A stretch of 64,000 nt of DNA, taken from contig VXBP01007098.1 in the NCBI GenBank assembly GCA_013400115.1, positions 1,778,513 through 1,842,512 on the forward strand, read 5' to 3'. This DNA comes from Rhinopomastus cyanomelas. Taxonomy: Eukaryota; Chordata; Aves; Bucerotiformes; Rhinopomastidae. Below, one piece after another: positions 50,263 to 61,914 of this stretch (its first letter is position 1; each line of letters opens with the position of its first letter). The notes under the pieces were generated by a model. That model had not been told where the DNA came from, did no database searches, and saw nothing but the letters and a program-made list of their open reading frames with translations. The translations under genes and the position numbers were made by a program.

Positions 50263-50700
50263 ATCTTGCAGCTGTGACACTCGGTTAAGCAGATAATCTA
50301 CCTGCTCACACCGTACACGTCCCGGGAAAAGTGAGAGACTGCTGCATTCCCTGCAGCCTGTCACCTGCACAGACTCATCTTGCTGGGGGACCTCTGTTTG
50401 GGTTCCCACATCCATATGCAGCAGTGGTGACCATAGCCTGGTCTTCCTCAGCTGCTGGGTTGACACCACTTTTTAGAAACTCTTTTCTGCCCCCTGGCAG
50501 CTAGAGAAGGCTAGTTCTGTCGCTGCTCCTTGCGGCCTGAGCACAACTTCCAGTTTTGCAGCATTTAAAGATCCCGTGGCTCAATCCCCACTGTATACTG
50601 TAATCCCCATGGCACAGCTTTTCAGCTTTTCCTCCGAGAGATTTTGACCCCCAGCAGCTCCCTCTTACCTCCCCTGAGGTTCCCTGTTTAAAGGGACCTC
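50263..50700 (-). mobile_element. CR1 LINE ORF1 N-terminal part and probable 5' UTR
   Basis: The minus strand reads VGTQTEVPQQDESVQVTG, CRECSSLSLF and RCEQVDYLLNRVSQLQDE. These match the CR1 ORF1 pattern of a Cys-rich stretch followed by a coiled-coil-like segment. The second Cys pair appears to have lost one Cys. Sequence from about 50470 to 50700 is probably 5' UTR, but I cannot confirm its end. Most CR1 copies lack this 5' region. The frame continues into the ORF2 end at 50262, so about 3 kb of ORF1 and ORF2 is absent. Confidence 0.65.
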
Positions 50701-52109
50701 CAAATCAGCCAAAACCCTTGAGAAATAGTGTTCAAGGACCAGGCACCAGCTCTGTCACTGCTCTGTGTCATCTCAGTGATGACTAGATGAGCACTGTGTG
50801 TTTGTGTGTGAAGTGTGCATGAGTACACTCACTCAACCATCACTAAACCACAATCTGCTCTGAAGTGGTAGACAGATGCCTCTGATCTGGATGCACAAAA
50901 GGTTTGTGATCAGTACTTCATACAAATAAGCTATAAGGAAACTGAGATGTGTAAGCTGTAATAATGTAACTGGAACTCACCCAGGACACTCAAGGCAGCA
51001 ACCTTTCATTACTGCTGTGAAGATTGACATGGGAGCTGGAAGAGCTCTGCAAACAGCTAGATGTTTATAGCTTGTTCAGAAGACTGCGCCTTTGACAGCC
51101 AACTGTCCCCTGGCACTGTTTTATTACTCTGAGTGAGAAGGCAAAAAAAAAAAAGACAATTGCTAACCTATTTCTCATTGCACCTACATTCACTGTGTGT
51201 TATTCCAGGGTCTGCAAAGTCCCAAACTCACTCCACTTGCCTGCGCTCCCATGCCAGGTTCAAAGCTAGGCTTACACACAACTATAAAATAAAATGTGCT
51301 ACTCGAGTAATCAAGGCTAGAGAATAACAGCAAATGGTCAGGTGGCAGAGAAATAATCATTTTACTACTTTGAGTTACAACATATCAAGGGAATAGTCAT
51401 TGAGTCCAGTTTTATTAACGCAATACATAACTACGTCACAGGAGGTGAACGCAGGCTCCCTCCTGAATTAGTGTAACCAGTGTGAATTTGTGGGTAGACC
51501 AGGCTTCAGCCAGAATAAAAGAGAAAATAATCCCCTTGTAATGCAGCATTTAACACCTAGCAGGCAGGTGATAATTGCTTCAGTCCAAGGGGATTAGCAC
51601 ATTGTAACCTCATTATAATGTAAAATGTAAGTTCCCTCTATGAGGTTGTCTATCTGGAAAACTTACAGTGGCATAAACAAAGGTATGAACTCAAACTGAT
51701 TTTGTTTTGCTGGAATAATTCCTAGTGTGAATTTCTTTCTTTGGGGAAAGCATGTGTTTTATTTGTGGTGCTTTTTAATTGTTTGGAGGTTTTTTCCCAT
51801 CTTTTTTCCCCCCTGCAGTTTAGTCAATAATGTTTTAGAATTAATTGATGATAAATCAAAACCTATCACTATTATTCCTGAACAAGAACATTCACACAGA
51901 AAATTCATTCTGATGTAAACGGTATTTTTAACTCTACATTTTTAACCAATGTAATAAAATCTTTCTGCATAAACAAGCTTTAGGCAAAATGAAACTTGCT
52001 TCAAAGAGATGGTGTGGTTTCTTGAAAGGCTTAACCAGCATAGATTCATCTTGCTACTGCTCTTGGTGGTTGTGGCATTTGGGGAGGCTATATGTCCACA
52101 TAAGTCAGG
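50701..52109. other. Intergenic, no recognised feature
   Basis: No gene was recognised. A 12-13 base A run lies near 51146. Confidence 0.5.
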
Positions 52110-52185
52110 CATCACAGAATAGCAGAGGTTGGAAGTGACCCTGAAGATCACTTAGTCCAAATCCTCTCCAAGAAGAGCAGGGCAG
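52110..52185 (-). mobile_element. CR1 LINE 3' tail
   Basis: It starts 'catcacagaatagcagaggt' and continues 'tggaagtgaccctgaagatc' and 'acttagtccaaatcctctcc'. It is short and diverged. Confidence 0.85.
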
Positions 52186-52909
52186 AGGGGAAAGGAAGGA
52201 TTTGTCTTCATTTTTGTGAAGAGTCAATCAAGGTATAGAGCAAGAGATAGTAGGTGGCTTCCATCTAACAGGGGTTTAGACTGATGTCAGCTGGCTGTAG
52301 AACCACAGAGTATTTCTCTTATATTCTGAGTATGGTGACATCTGTCTAAAACCCAGACACACTGTCCTGAGCGAGTCTTGAGGTGTTTTTCTAGTGTGAA
52401 TGGAGAGACACAGGGCTTTCAGGCTCTTCACCTACCTTAGGCACTGCACTTAGTGGATCCTACGTCTCGTCGTTGTTTAATGCTGGGTGAGATGAACAGC
52501 ACCCCGAGTGTCCCATGACATATAATGCAACATTTCAGCCAGCTTCACTTTAAATAGTGATGAAAGACTTTGCCTTAAGTGAGCGACCCTTCATGTCAGC
52601 TGAGTTCCCCACCACTTAATGACACCAGAGCACTCCTGAAGTAAGGAAATACGTGTTTTCGAGGATTGAGTCTTTATTGTCCAGCAAGTTAAGTTAAGCG
52701 CTTAATTTTCTCAAGCCCAGCAGTACTGATTTAAGGAACACTCACACACAGGAACACTAGGCAAAGAGGCCTTCTTGCTAAGCAAAATGATTTCTGTTCT
52801 TAGTGGGGATTTGGGTTTAGTTGCTGGTGTAAGATCGGATGCATGGAATACTTGAGACATTAATACTTGAGACACACATTGAGTCCAAAAAGGACAAGGC
52901 AGTTTGAAT
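52186..52909. other. Intergenic, with a short tandem repeat
   Basis: The unit 'aatacttgagaca' is repeated near 52847-52872. Nothing else was recognised. Confidence 0.5.
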
Positions 52910-52977
52910 CCCTGCCCATGGTAGGGGAGTTGGAACTGGATAATCCTGTGGTCCCTTCTAACCCTGACTGACTCTAT
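52910..52977 (+). mobile_element. CR1 LINE 3' tail, first of a tandem pair
   Basis: It has 'ggggagttggaactggataa', 'gtggtcccttctaaccctga' and a short 'ctctatga' end, a subfamily different from the adjoining copy. Confidence 0.82.
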
Positions 52978-53068
52978 GACTTGGTCTAGGTGATCCTGCT
53001 GTGGCAGGGGGATTGGACTAGATGATCTTTCGAGGTCCCTTCCAATTCCTAATGATTCTATGATTCAT
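52978..53068 (+). mobile_element. CR1 LINE 3' tail, second of a tandem pair
   Basis: It starts at 'gacttggtctaggtgatcct' and runs to 'taatgattctatgattca'. It is close to the consensus implied by sister copies, so it is probably young. It begins directly at the tail of the preceding CR1. Confidence 0.92.
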
Positions 53069-54187
53069 TGACTTCCGAAGCTGGGACATGAAGGTACATG
53101 AAAAAAAACATGGTTCAGGGAAGAGTGAAGCCCCAGTGCTAGAGCTGGTGCTTCGAAAAGCTGCCAGGGTCCCCTTCACTGGCCTGGACTACCTAGACCA
53201 TGGCTGGAGCTGGCAGAGGGGCAAAACTCTCACAGAGACATGCAGGATGATAAGAGTCCCAATGAAAGTTGTTTTTGAGGGCCAGGTGCACTAACCATTT
53301 CATGCCAGTCTTACCACTCTGGTACTCTAGAACAGCTCTGCTTTGTCTGCTGATAAAATAAAGAGTTAATGCTTCTGTGTAGACAAGTTCTGAAGAGTTT
53401 TTTCCAGATCATACTGTTTGTCTCATTTATTGCAACAAGCCAGGTTAGTAGCAAACAGCAAACCCTCATTTTATCAAGGACCCCGAACCAACATGAATTA
53501 AGGCTCAAGTCCACTCACAAAATGTGTTGTGTTATGCTGATTTTATAAGTAATCTAAGAGAGGACAGGGGTTAAGAGAGCTCTGGCCTGCAGCCACAAAG
53601 CATGGAAATAGGAGAGTGCTTCATTGTAAGTGTCTTCTTCAGATAATGGTGGAATCAAGAGTTTTATCACACGCTTATTTCCATTTCTTCCAACAGAGTA
53701 AGCCCCGGTTAGGTCTCACCTGGTTGTCATTTTATTCATAGCCAAGGTCACAACAGAGAGTAAAATCTGAAAATGTAATCTGCTTTTCTAGTACAAAATA
53801 CCTTTTCTCCCTATGCAGGCTCACACCGTGTTCAGTCACTCTGGTGCAGCAGGCTAAAGATCGCTTTCAAAGGCTTAATTCAATTTTGTGGAGCTTGTTC
53901 TGAACTCACAGAGTCTCTGGGCACCTCCCCTCCCTAACTTCTCCAAAATGAATCCCTGGCAAAGGTCTCTGGGACGAGCGGATTGATTTCAGAAGCACTC
54001 TTACACGCACCAGTCAGCTCAGATGTAGCCTTCAAACTGGAACCAGCTGGGATTTGGCTGCCTTACAAACAACACAGGTTGCCACTTACATTTACATATC
54101 AGAGAAGATTAACGAAGAGTCTTCCACGTGCTGTAAGCTTTCTCTTAGCAAACAGGAGTGCACACAAGGGCATATGTTTTTCTAGAA
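53069..54187. other. Intergenic, no recognised feature
   Basis: No gene or repeat was recognised. Confidence 0.5.
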
Positions 54188-54945
54188 AGGATTTCCATGA
54201 TAGATAAAACTTCTCAAGCCTGGCAAGGTTCCTCTGGATGGCCTCCCTTTCCTCCAGTGTGTTGACTTCACCCCACAGTTTGGCGTCATCAGCAGACTTA
54301 CCAAGGGTGCATTCAATTCCACTGTCCATGTTGCCAACAAAGATGTTAAATAGCCCTGGTCCAAGCACCAACCCTTGAGGAACAGCACTTGTCACATCTT
54401 TCCATTTGGACTCTGAGCCATTTATCACAACTTTTGGGGTGCAACCATTGAGCCAGCTCCTTATCCAATGAGTGGTCCATCCATCGAATCCATATTGTCC
54501 CAGTTTAGAGATCAGAATGTTGTGTGAGACAGTGTCAAATGCTTTGCACTGATAGATCTGGGCAGATGACATCTGTTGCTCTGCCTTTGTGCACCGAGGC
54601 TGTGATGCCATTGTAAAAGGCCACTAAACTGGTCAGGCAGCCACCAATTGCCCTTGGTGAAGCCGTATTGGCTGTCACCAATCATTCCTTTATTATCTGC
54701 TTGCCTTAGCAGAGCCTTCAGGAGGATCTGCTCCATGATCTAGCCAGGCACAGAGTGAGGTTTGTAGTTCCTGGGTCCTCTTTTTTTCCATTTTTGAAAA
54801 TGAGGATTATGTTTCACCTTTTCCATTCTGTGAGAACTTCACCAGACTGCCATGACTTCTCGAATGTGATGGACAGTAGCTTTACACCTTCATCTGCCAG
54901 CTCTTTCAGGAGCCTTGGGTGAATCCCATGGACTTGTATAGAAGA
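54188..54945 (-). mobile_element. CR1 LINE reverse transcriptase fragment without a 3' end
   Basis: The minus strand encodes the reverse transcriptase palm. It includes LLKELADEGVKLL, FEKSWQSGEVLTEW, MEQILLKALLRQ, CKAFDTVSHNILISKLGQYG, WIRSWLNG, VPQGLVLGPGLFNIFV and ECTLGKSADDAKLWG. Motif C reads SADD where FADD is usual, so the two catalytic Asp remain but the preceding aromatic is lost. The frame breaks at about 54530-54610 and again near 54740-54780. The copy stops after LARLEKF, so ORF2 C-terminus and 3' UTR are missing, which is opposite to the normal CR1 pattern. Confidence 0.93.
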
Positions 54946-57900
54946 CTGGCTCCATCAATGAGATTTTTATCATATTCCACACCCCCACCACATCTGTATT
55001 ACTGATGCCAATGGAAGCTCGTAATTTTGGGATCAACATCAAGGCTTGCATTAGTCCCCATGAAGTGAGGGTGACAAAGCAGAAGTGACTGTAAAAACAG
55101 AGAAGAGGTGGTATAAAGTGATCAAAGTGCACTTTCTAACATTGGAAATGTAGCTGGGAATGTCTCCTGACCTCCCTGTTCAAGATCTTCCCTCATGGCT
55201 TTATGGACAAATACCTTCTTTTATAGTGGCACTAGTCCCGAGTATTTATAACTGATAATCCTTTTCATACAAATTGTGAGCATCAGGATCAAGCAACAAA
55301 GCATCTGTAGAAAGAAACATGTTGTTTGATGTAATTGGAAGCATCTAATGGATGAGGCTATCTAGGAAAAGGTCTTTTGCCAGGAAACAAATAGTTATCT
55401 CCCTACAGCAAGTGCAGTTAATGGTTTGTTAATTCTTTATAAGAGGCATTAATCTTTTGGGGCTTGTTCTCCCAAACAACTGGAAGAAATGGTTTCTTTT
55501 TAATTGCTCTGCAGCATCTTCACTGTTATTCAATTCAGCTTTAATAATTATAATAGTTAGCAGATAATTATAACCCTTAGCTCACACATAGCATTTTACA
55601 TCTTCATAGTGACCTACAGCTTTAACTGATGCATCCCCAAACATCCTGCCCTTGAATTAAACGGGTACTCGGCTGCAGGTAAACAACCATTTCCTTTGCA
55701 CCTTTTGTGGTGCACCGTAGGATTGCCCAAACGAGACAGAAATCCCACTCCTGTGACGTGTCTAGGCCCAGATGAAGATCCTAATGTTCCTCCCCATTCC
55801 GTTTACCTTCAGCTGTTGTTTGGTGTAATTTTCCCATCGCCTCCTCCTGCCAAGGAAAAGATCTCTTTTGGGATAAAGTATGTGCAATGCTCTTTTAGGG
55901 AACTATAAACGAGGCACTTCTCCAGCCTGGGAAAGGAGATAGAGGGCTATTTTTACTCTTAAATTCCTTCGGGGAAGAGGCACTCAGATACAAGTGTGAT
56001 GAGAGCCATACAAGTACATGGAGTGAGAGGGAGTGAGAGGAGAGAAGTGATTAATGCAGCGTGGCTACAACTACTAGCTAGAAGATGAAACAACCAGCAA
56101 AAACAACAGTTTGACAGGAAGATTTATTTCCAACTATGGCCACTTTCAAGTTAAAGATATCAGTGTTATTAACCCTGGTTTCAGGCATCTCTGACAACAG
56201 CCATCACGACCATCTAGGAGTGACTCCTCTTCCTAAAGCAAATACTTAGATGTAATCAGCACAAATTGCTCTTCCCAGGCTGAATGGGAGCTCAAGTCAT
56301 GCCCAGGCTCCTCTTGGGTCTCTTGGGAAGGTGTCTGTCTCTGGAGAAACCTGTCAGAAATCAGCTGAGCACCAATGCCTCACTCGTGTACCAATGGGGA
56401 AAGGGCAGGTTCTCAATTTAAGATGATACAGGAGTTCCTGCACTGCATCACAGCCAGGACCTGAGGGCACAGCCTCTCCCATTCTGCTCTGCAGAGCTGC
56501 TAAGAGCAAAGCTGTCAAGGCAGGCTCCTGCACAGCCCTGGGCAGCAACACATACAGTTCCACCATCAGTGTCAAGACCACTGGAAATCCTGCAGGACAG
56601 GCAGACATAGCCAAGCACAGCCAGGGAAAAGTTATTTCTTCATGACTGTTGATTTGACTCTGGAGCAGACAAGCTGACTACCAGCAGCCCTTGTGATGTA
56701 GACCAAACCACTCTGAAATTAGAAGTGAAATACTGGGTATGAAAAGAAAGTCTCAGAGTTGATTTTGCTTTTCTTTGTTTAAAGAAGACAGAATTGTCTA
56801 GAAAGTTCAGGCTGCAAAGCCAGCTGTGTTTCTAGGAAGGATTAAGAGTTAGGAGTGTTTTTGGGGGTGGTGGGGATGGTTTCTGTGAGCCTGCAACTAT
56901 ATTCAGACGTCTCGAATAGCTGCCTAAGAAACCCTGAAACGTTTTCCACAGCATGGACATTTCACCTCGGGAGCTGCCTGTGACTCACTGTTCCTGTCAC
57001 GCAGGCTAATGTGCCTCTAAATTCCACCTGACAGAAAATGTATCACAGTGTCAGCTGCACCAGGGAATGACGAACGGAGCCCGCCGGGGCTACTGTCGGA
57101 CACCTCGAGGCTGCTTTCTGCAAGCACAGGTGCCCAGGTCCAACAAAATAAAAGGATGTGGCCAGCTCGAGGACACACTAAGACAAGTTCAGCAGCGTGT
57201 AAGAGCTCTCATTAATCTCTCTAAAATGAGCCTCCCAGCATGTTGTAGGAGGGCTTGCTGAGGTAGAATTTGTGTGACCTGATTATAAGCAGAAAATCCA
57301 CTTAGAGACAGTATTTGGTCTCTGAACAGTGTTTGTCATTTCCAAATCGCCCTCCACCAGCCCATCGCCCATGGCAGGCAGTCTGTGGAGCTGCAGGGAG
57401 CCTATTGTCCGCTATGAGTGGCGGGGATGTGCTAAAATGGGCCATGATCTGCAGCAGGTGGGCCTGTATATCACAATAAGTGCTTATCCTTCTTTTGGGA
57501 CCCAACATCATTGCTATCTGTCGTGGGGTAAGCTGCAGATAGCCCAGTGTGTCTATAGACTGTTACTGCCTCTTACAGAGGAGCCCAATGCCTTCAGCTT
57601 TGGCCACACCAACTGGAGCTATTGTGTTGAGAGAGATATGTTCACTCCCTCTATATAACCTAACTGGAATAGGGACCATATGCACCCCATCCAGAAATTG
57701 TGTTCATCCTTATAGAACTGGGGTTTCCAAGCCAGTAAGTTTCTTGGGTTTGTACTTCAGGTTCTTGGCTGTTTTGGCCAGGACCAGGTTCGGAATCTTG
57801 CCATCTCCTGTACTAACGGCCCTAGGGACATGATACACCAGGGAAAGAGCAGATGGAGTTGTAGATCTGGAATGAACCCAGGTGCAAAGAGTACTTGAGA

Positions 57901-60900
57901 TCTTATCTTCTCTGGCTGCTCTGGGATTTTTTTTTTTTGTTTGAGCTAAGACTGATGCCCGCATCTTGCACTGTGAGATTTGAGCTCCTCGACAGATCTT
58001 GATTTACTGCCCTTGTTTTTTAAAAATAGCCTAAAGAGTGAAAAAACACACTAAAGCAATTGCAATCAGCTCTCGTTTATCTATCTATATATCTTTATCT
58101 ATTCACTGGTATTGGTTTTTTTGCACAGATCTCAAAGAAATGGGTGGTGAAAGCAGGGCTATGAATGAACATCTCAAGTCAGGCTCTAAAAGGCTTAGAG
58201 GTAAAAACAAATCTCATCTAAGCAAACTGGGTTTTATCTAATGACAAAGGTCTCAATCAAACAGAACAGATAGTCTGGACAACCTGTCTGTGTTGTGCTT
58301 GTTCTTCTTCATCCCTCTTGATCTCCAGCAGCTCAGCAGCACAGACATCTGCCTGTGGTTCTCCTCCCCAGATAAGCTGCTGCAGGAGCTGCAGTGGACA
58401 CCTCACTGGCTTCAGTCCGATTTGCGGTGAGTCCATCCCATGAGTAATCTGCAAACTCTTTGAAATCTCTGGATTTCTGGATTCCTTCAGAGTCCCTTCT
58501 TTCACACCATAAGCAAAGACAAATACTGTAAAAAAGATTTACTGGAACAATGGTATCCATCTGCTGCTACATCTCCTCAAGCTCACATTTCATGGGTCAA
58601 GATGAAGCAGTTGGCAGGACAAGAGGGCCAATGACTCAACAGAGCTGAGGCATAAACATAGCCAGTGTGTGGGAGCAGTTAGTGAGAAATGGGCTCATTT
58701 CTCAAAGTCCCTGAAGTTCTCCCCAGAAGCCTGAGGGCTCTTTCTCTCTAGCTCCTTTCCCCTTGACCCTACAAATGCCTTGGCACCCAGCCTTTTCTCT
58801 CTGCCAAGCACTCAGACTGGCTTAAAAAAACCCCACGAGCAAAGTTTGTCTGGTGGGTGGGTCCTGTGGGGGTTTGCTTTTTTCATTACTATTGTTTTGC
58901 TTTGTTTTGTTTTCCCTGTGAAAATTCAAAATATCTTTGTTGGGAAAAAAGACAAGAGAAAGTAGCTCTCAGCTGCTCAGGTAATTTGTTTCCACACCTA
59001 TGCTCTCTTGAAATTACCAGCTACTGCAGGGGCATGGAGGAAAGATAAACACTGCCAGCGGTGAGAAGGGCACATTAAATCACAGCTGGCAGAGAAAGGC
59101 TGGGCAGGGTGGCTGCAAGCGAGTCCTTTAGGGGACAATATCCTGGGGAGGGTCTGCTTGATACATGAGGACTGTGTTACATGCTGGGGGTCTGCATGGC
59201 AGAAGGAGCTGCTGCAACCTCTGTCAAACCCTGTAACTCAAACCCATTTCTCACCAATCTCAGCGATGACGCTGCAGAGCAAGAAGATAAGTCTTCTCTT
59301 CTCACAGAGAAGACATCTTTCAGTGCAGCTGCCTTGGACCAGTGTCCTGCATGTATGGTAAGAGTGAAACATTTGAGAGACACTCATCTGTCCAGAATGA
59401 ATGAAGAGAATGAAGAAGACAGTCTGTCACTGACTATGTTTCTGTCTGTTGCCAGAGGACTACGCTTCTTATGCAGCATAACGTGGCAATAAAGGTTTAA
59501 AACCTGGAGACAAAAAAACACACTCATGCTTGGAGCAGGGTTTAGTCCACTGCTAGCCAGGTCCTGAGGAAAAGAAGCTTTTTTATACCCTTGTCTCAAG
59601 TGGGAGGCCAAGCTGCTGCTCCAAGGCAAGCAATGCCACCAAGGCCACTAGTGACCCATCTGGACGTTGTGTGCTTCACCCAGCTCACTGCCATGGTGCT
59701 GCCTGCTCTCCAACGGTGGGTCTTGCCTCCTTGTCCCCGGGTAACTGTGCAGCTGCCAAGCACCGCTTACCACAGCCAGTTTAAAACCCACATTTGAATG
59801 AGGCTTTACTCTGCCCTCTGAAGAGAAAGGGTGGGGCTGTGGAGGAGTGAGAGAGAAGCCACTTCACAACATCTCTGGTGTCTGTGGGTTTAGGTGACTG
59901 TACATCATTGTCTCTTTGAAGCCCTTGGCTCTCAGTTTCTCACTTTGTTGTCAGAAAAAGATCACACTGCCCTCTATTCCGTACACCATTGCCAAAGAGC
60001 CATGGGATGGAGTCTTCAACAGCAAGTTTTGCCTTCAGGCCACCAAAGTGTTAAACTTCTGATGTTTAACCACTCACAGACAGGCTCTGCTTTTTCACCC
60101 CTGAGGGCGGGTTTGTGTTAAGATCCAGAACCTGCTCCCTAGGGCCACTCCAAAGGCCATTAAAGTTAGTGGAAAATGATGTTGTAGGCAGTGTCAGGCA
60201 CAGGTGGGCCACAGCCTCATAATCGAAAGGAATTAAAAAATGTACCATCAATTCATCAAAGGAGGCAACTCATTAGCAGACAAGTGACTGTTGAGATGCT
60301 GCCAGGCCAGCCTTTAGAAACATCCTTATTTCCCAGTGTCGTGCCAGCAAGGACAAAGTGTGTTTGGCACTTCTGAAAGGAATCCCACGAGCACCCAAAG
60401 GCATTTCAAGACTGGAATCTGTGGAACTCAGAGGCTGAGTTCCTTCCCAAAACTGTATCTTTGGAATGTTGGTGGAAATCCTTTGCTGCATGCAAGTTAA
60501 GTCTTATTGCTGGAAGCCCTTGTGGTTACTCCTGCTGCTCTACTGAGCACATACTGTTACTATCTTTGAGGGAGAGCGTCTCACTGAATCCTTCCTGTAG
60601 TCTAAGAATAGGAGGGTTTCAGAGAACCACTGCAGAATGGCCTTGGTACAAAAATGTCCCTGCTCAAGGGAGAGGATATCCAAGTTTTCAGCAGAACACA
60701 TGCTTTTGACGGTTTTATCGTAAACGCTCGTGAGGGTGACATGAAATGGGGGGATTTTTGTGGTTTGACTTGCATTTCTGCAATTATATATGGTAATTCC
60801 ATGTAAAGAATGCCAATTAAAAACAAACTCTGGCAAGAGATTAGTCAAAATATGTGCACTTGATTTTTTTAGGGGGCATTCCTTTGACATTTGCCTCCTT

Positions 60901-61486
60901 AAAAAAATGCTTTAAAAGATGACACTTCAAAAGCAGCTGCTTTATGTGTTCACAGAGTGATTTCCATATGCAGGGTTCATGTCAGATGTACAAACATGCT
61001 TGAGCCCAAATGACCATAATCATCGGTAATAGGTTAAATAGTTATTTGCACAGGGCCTTCCTGAGCTGGTGGGTCTCTGTAAGCACTCAGTTTATAAGGA
61101 GCAATTAAGGACAGAAAACTGACCTTACCAGTAATAAACATCTCTATCCAGTGAAGTGTTTCAGGGAATAAACTTGCATCAATGCCATGAATAAAGAACA
61201 AGCAGTCTTGTACAGCTCTCTGGATTTTATGCCCTTTCTTGCCTGTTTCTGTGTGGGCAACTGGATCTTAACCTGGTCACATAATTTTTCTGTATCTCAC
61301 CTCTCCTGATTTTGCTGGGACAAAACCATAGCCCATGGTCTGCAGACCATTAGCAACCGAGATTCAGCCAGGACAGCTGACCCGTTGCCTACAAGTGTAT
61401 TTCAGACCACAAAGGGGGAGTTCAGTTTGGCTTCTCCTGATTCTGCTTATCTCCCTTCTCCTGAGGTCTCTTTTCCTGTTTGTTAG
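54946..61486. other. Intergenic, few recognised features
   Basis: This stretch has no CR1 copy that I can see. Bases 55490-55600 are AT-rich with homeobox-like TAATTA motifs, a possible non-coding element. A (GAGTGAGAGG)2 repeat lies at about 56021-56041, and short T or TATC runs lie near 57930 and 58080. One exon-like frame at 59.2 kb is listed separately. Confidence 0.45.
59181..59492 (+). CDS. Unrecognised open frame with exon-like features
   Basis: A 103-codon frame begins MLGVCMAEGAAATSVKP and includes the acidic stretch NPFLTNLSDDAAEQEDKSSL. Its TAA stop overlaps an AATAAA hexamer (59488-59494 area). Inside it, a possible exon from about 59203 to 59357 is bounded by a CAG acceptor-like site and a good ATG|GTAAGA donor. 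The acceptor lacks a strong pyrimidine tract. I recognise no family, and the opposite strand is also open, so chance remains likely. Confidence 0.2.
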   Translation: MLGVCMAEGAAATSVKPCNSNPFLTNLSDDAAEQEDKSSLLTEKTSFSAAALDQCPACMVRVKHLRDTHLSRMNEENEEDSLSLTMFLSVARGLRFLCSITWQ

Positions 61487-61563
61487 CATAGAATGGTGAG
61501 AGTTGGAAGATTTCTGGAGATCATTTAGCCCAGCCACTGCTGCAGAGCAGGCTCTCCTAGAGC
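61487..61563 (-). mobile_element. CR1 LINE 3' tail
   Basis: It starts 'catagaatggtgagagttgg' and continues 'gagatcatttagcccagcca' and 'gcagagcaggctctcctaga'. It is similar in type to the copy at 52110-52185. Confidence 0.85.
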
Positions 61564-61815
61564 ACTGTACGTTCATTGGGGTGAGTATAATGCCACATAC
61601 TTCACACAGGCATTGGTGTTAGTTTGGCTGTTCATTAAATCTGTTTCTAATTCAATCTTTTGTTTTGTTTGTCTCCTTTTCCCTCTTCTTGGCTGCAGAG
61701 AGGTAGATGGGTGATGGAGCAACTGCAAGAGTTTACTCTTTGATAATGCAGACATTACCGCCCTCATTTGCAGAGTGGGGATATTTGTCTAAGTGATGTC
61801 TGATACAACAAAGGA

Positions 61816-61914
61816 GACTTGGTCTAGGTGATCCTGCTGTTGCAGGGGGATTGGACTAGATGATCTTTCGAGGTCTCTTCCAATCCCTAATGATTCTATG
61901 ATTCTATGATTCTA
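61816..61914 (+). mobile_element. CR1 LINE 3' tail with intact octamer repeats
   Basis: It starts at 'gacttggtctaggtgatcct' and ends in three 'attctatg'-type units. The preserved tail and low divergence suggest a young insertion. Its start point in the consensus equals that of 52978-53068. Confidence 0.95.
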
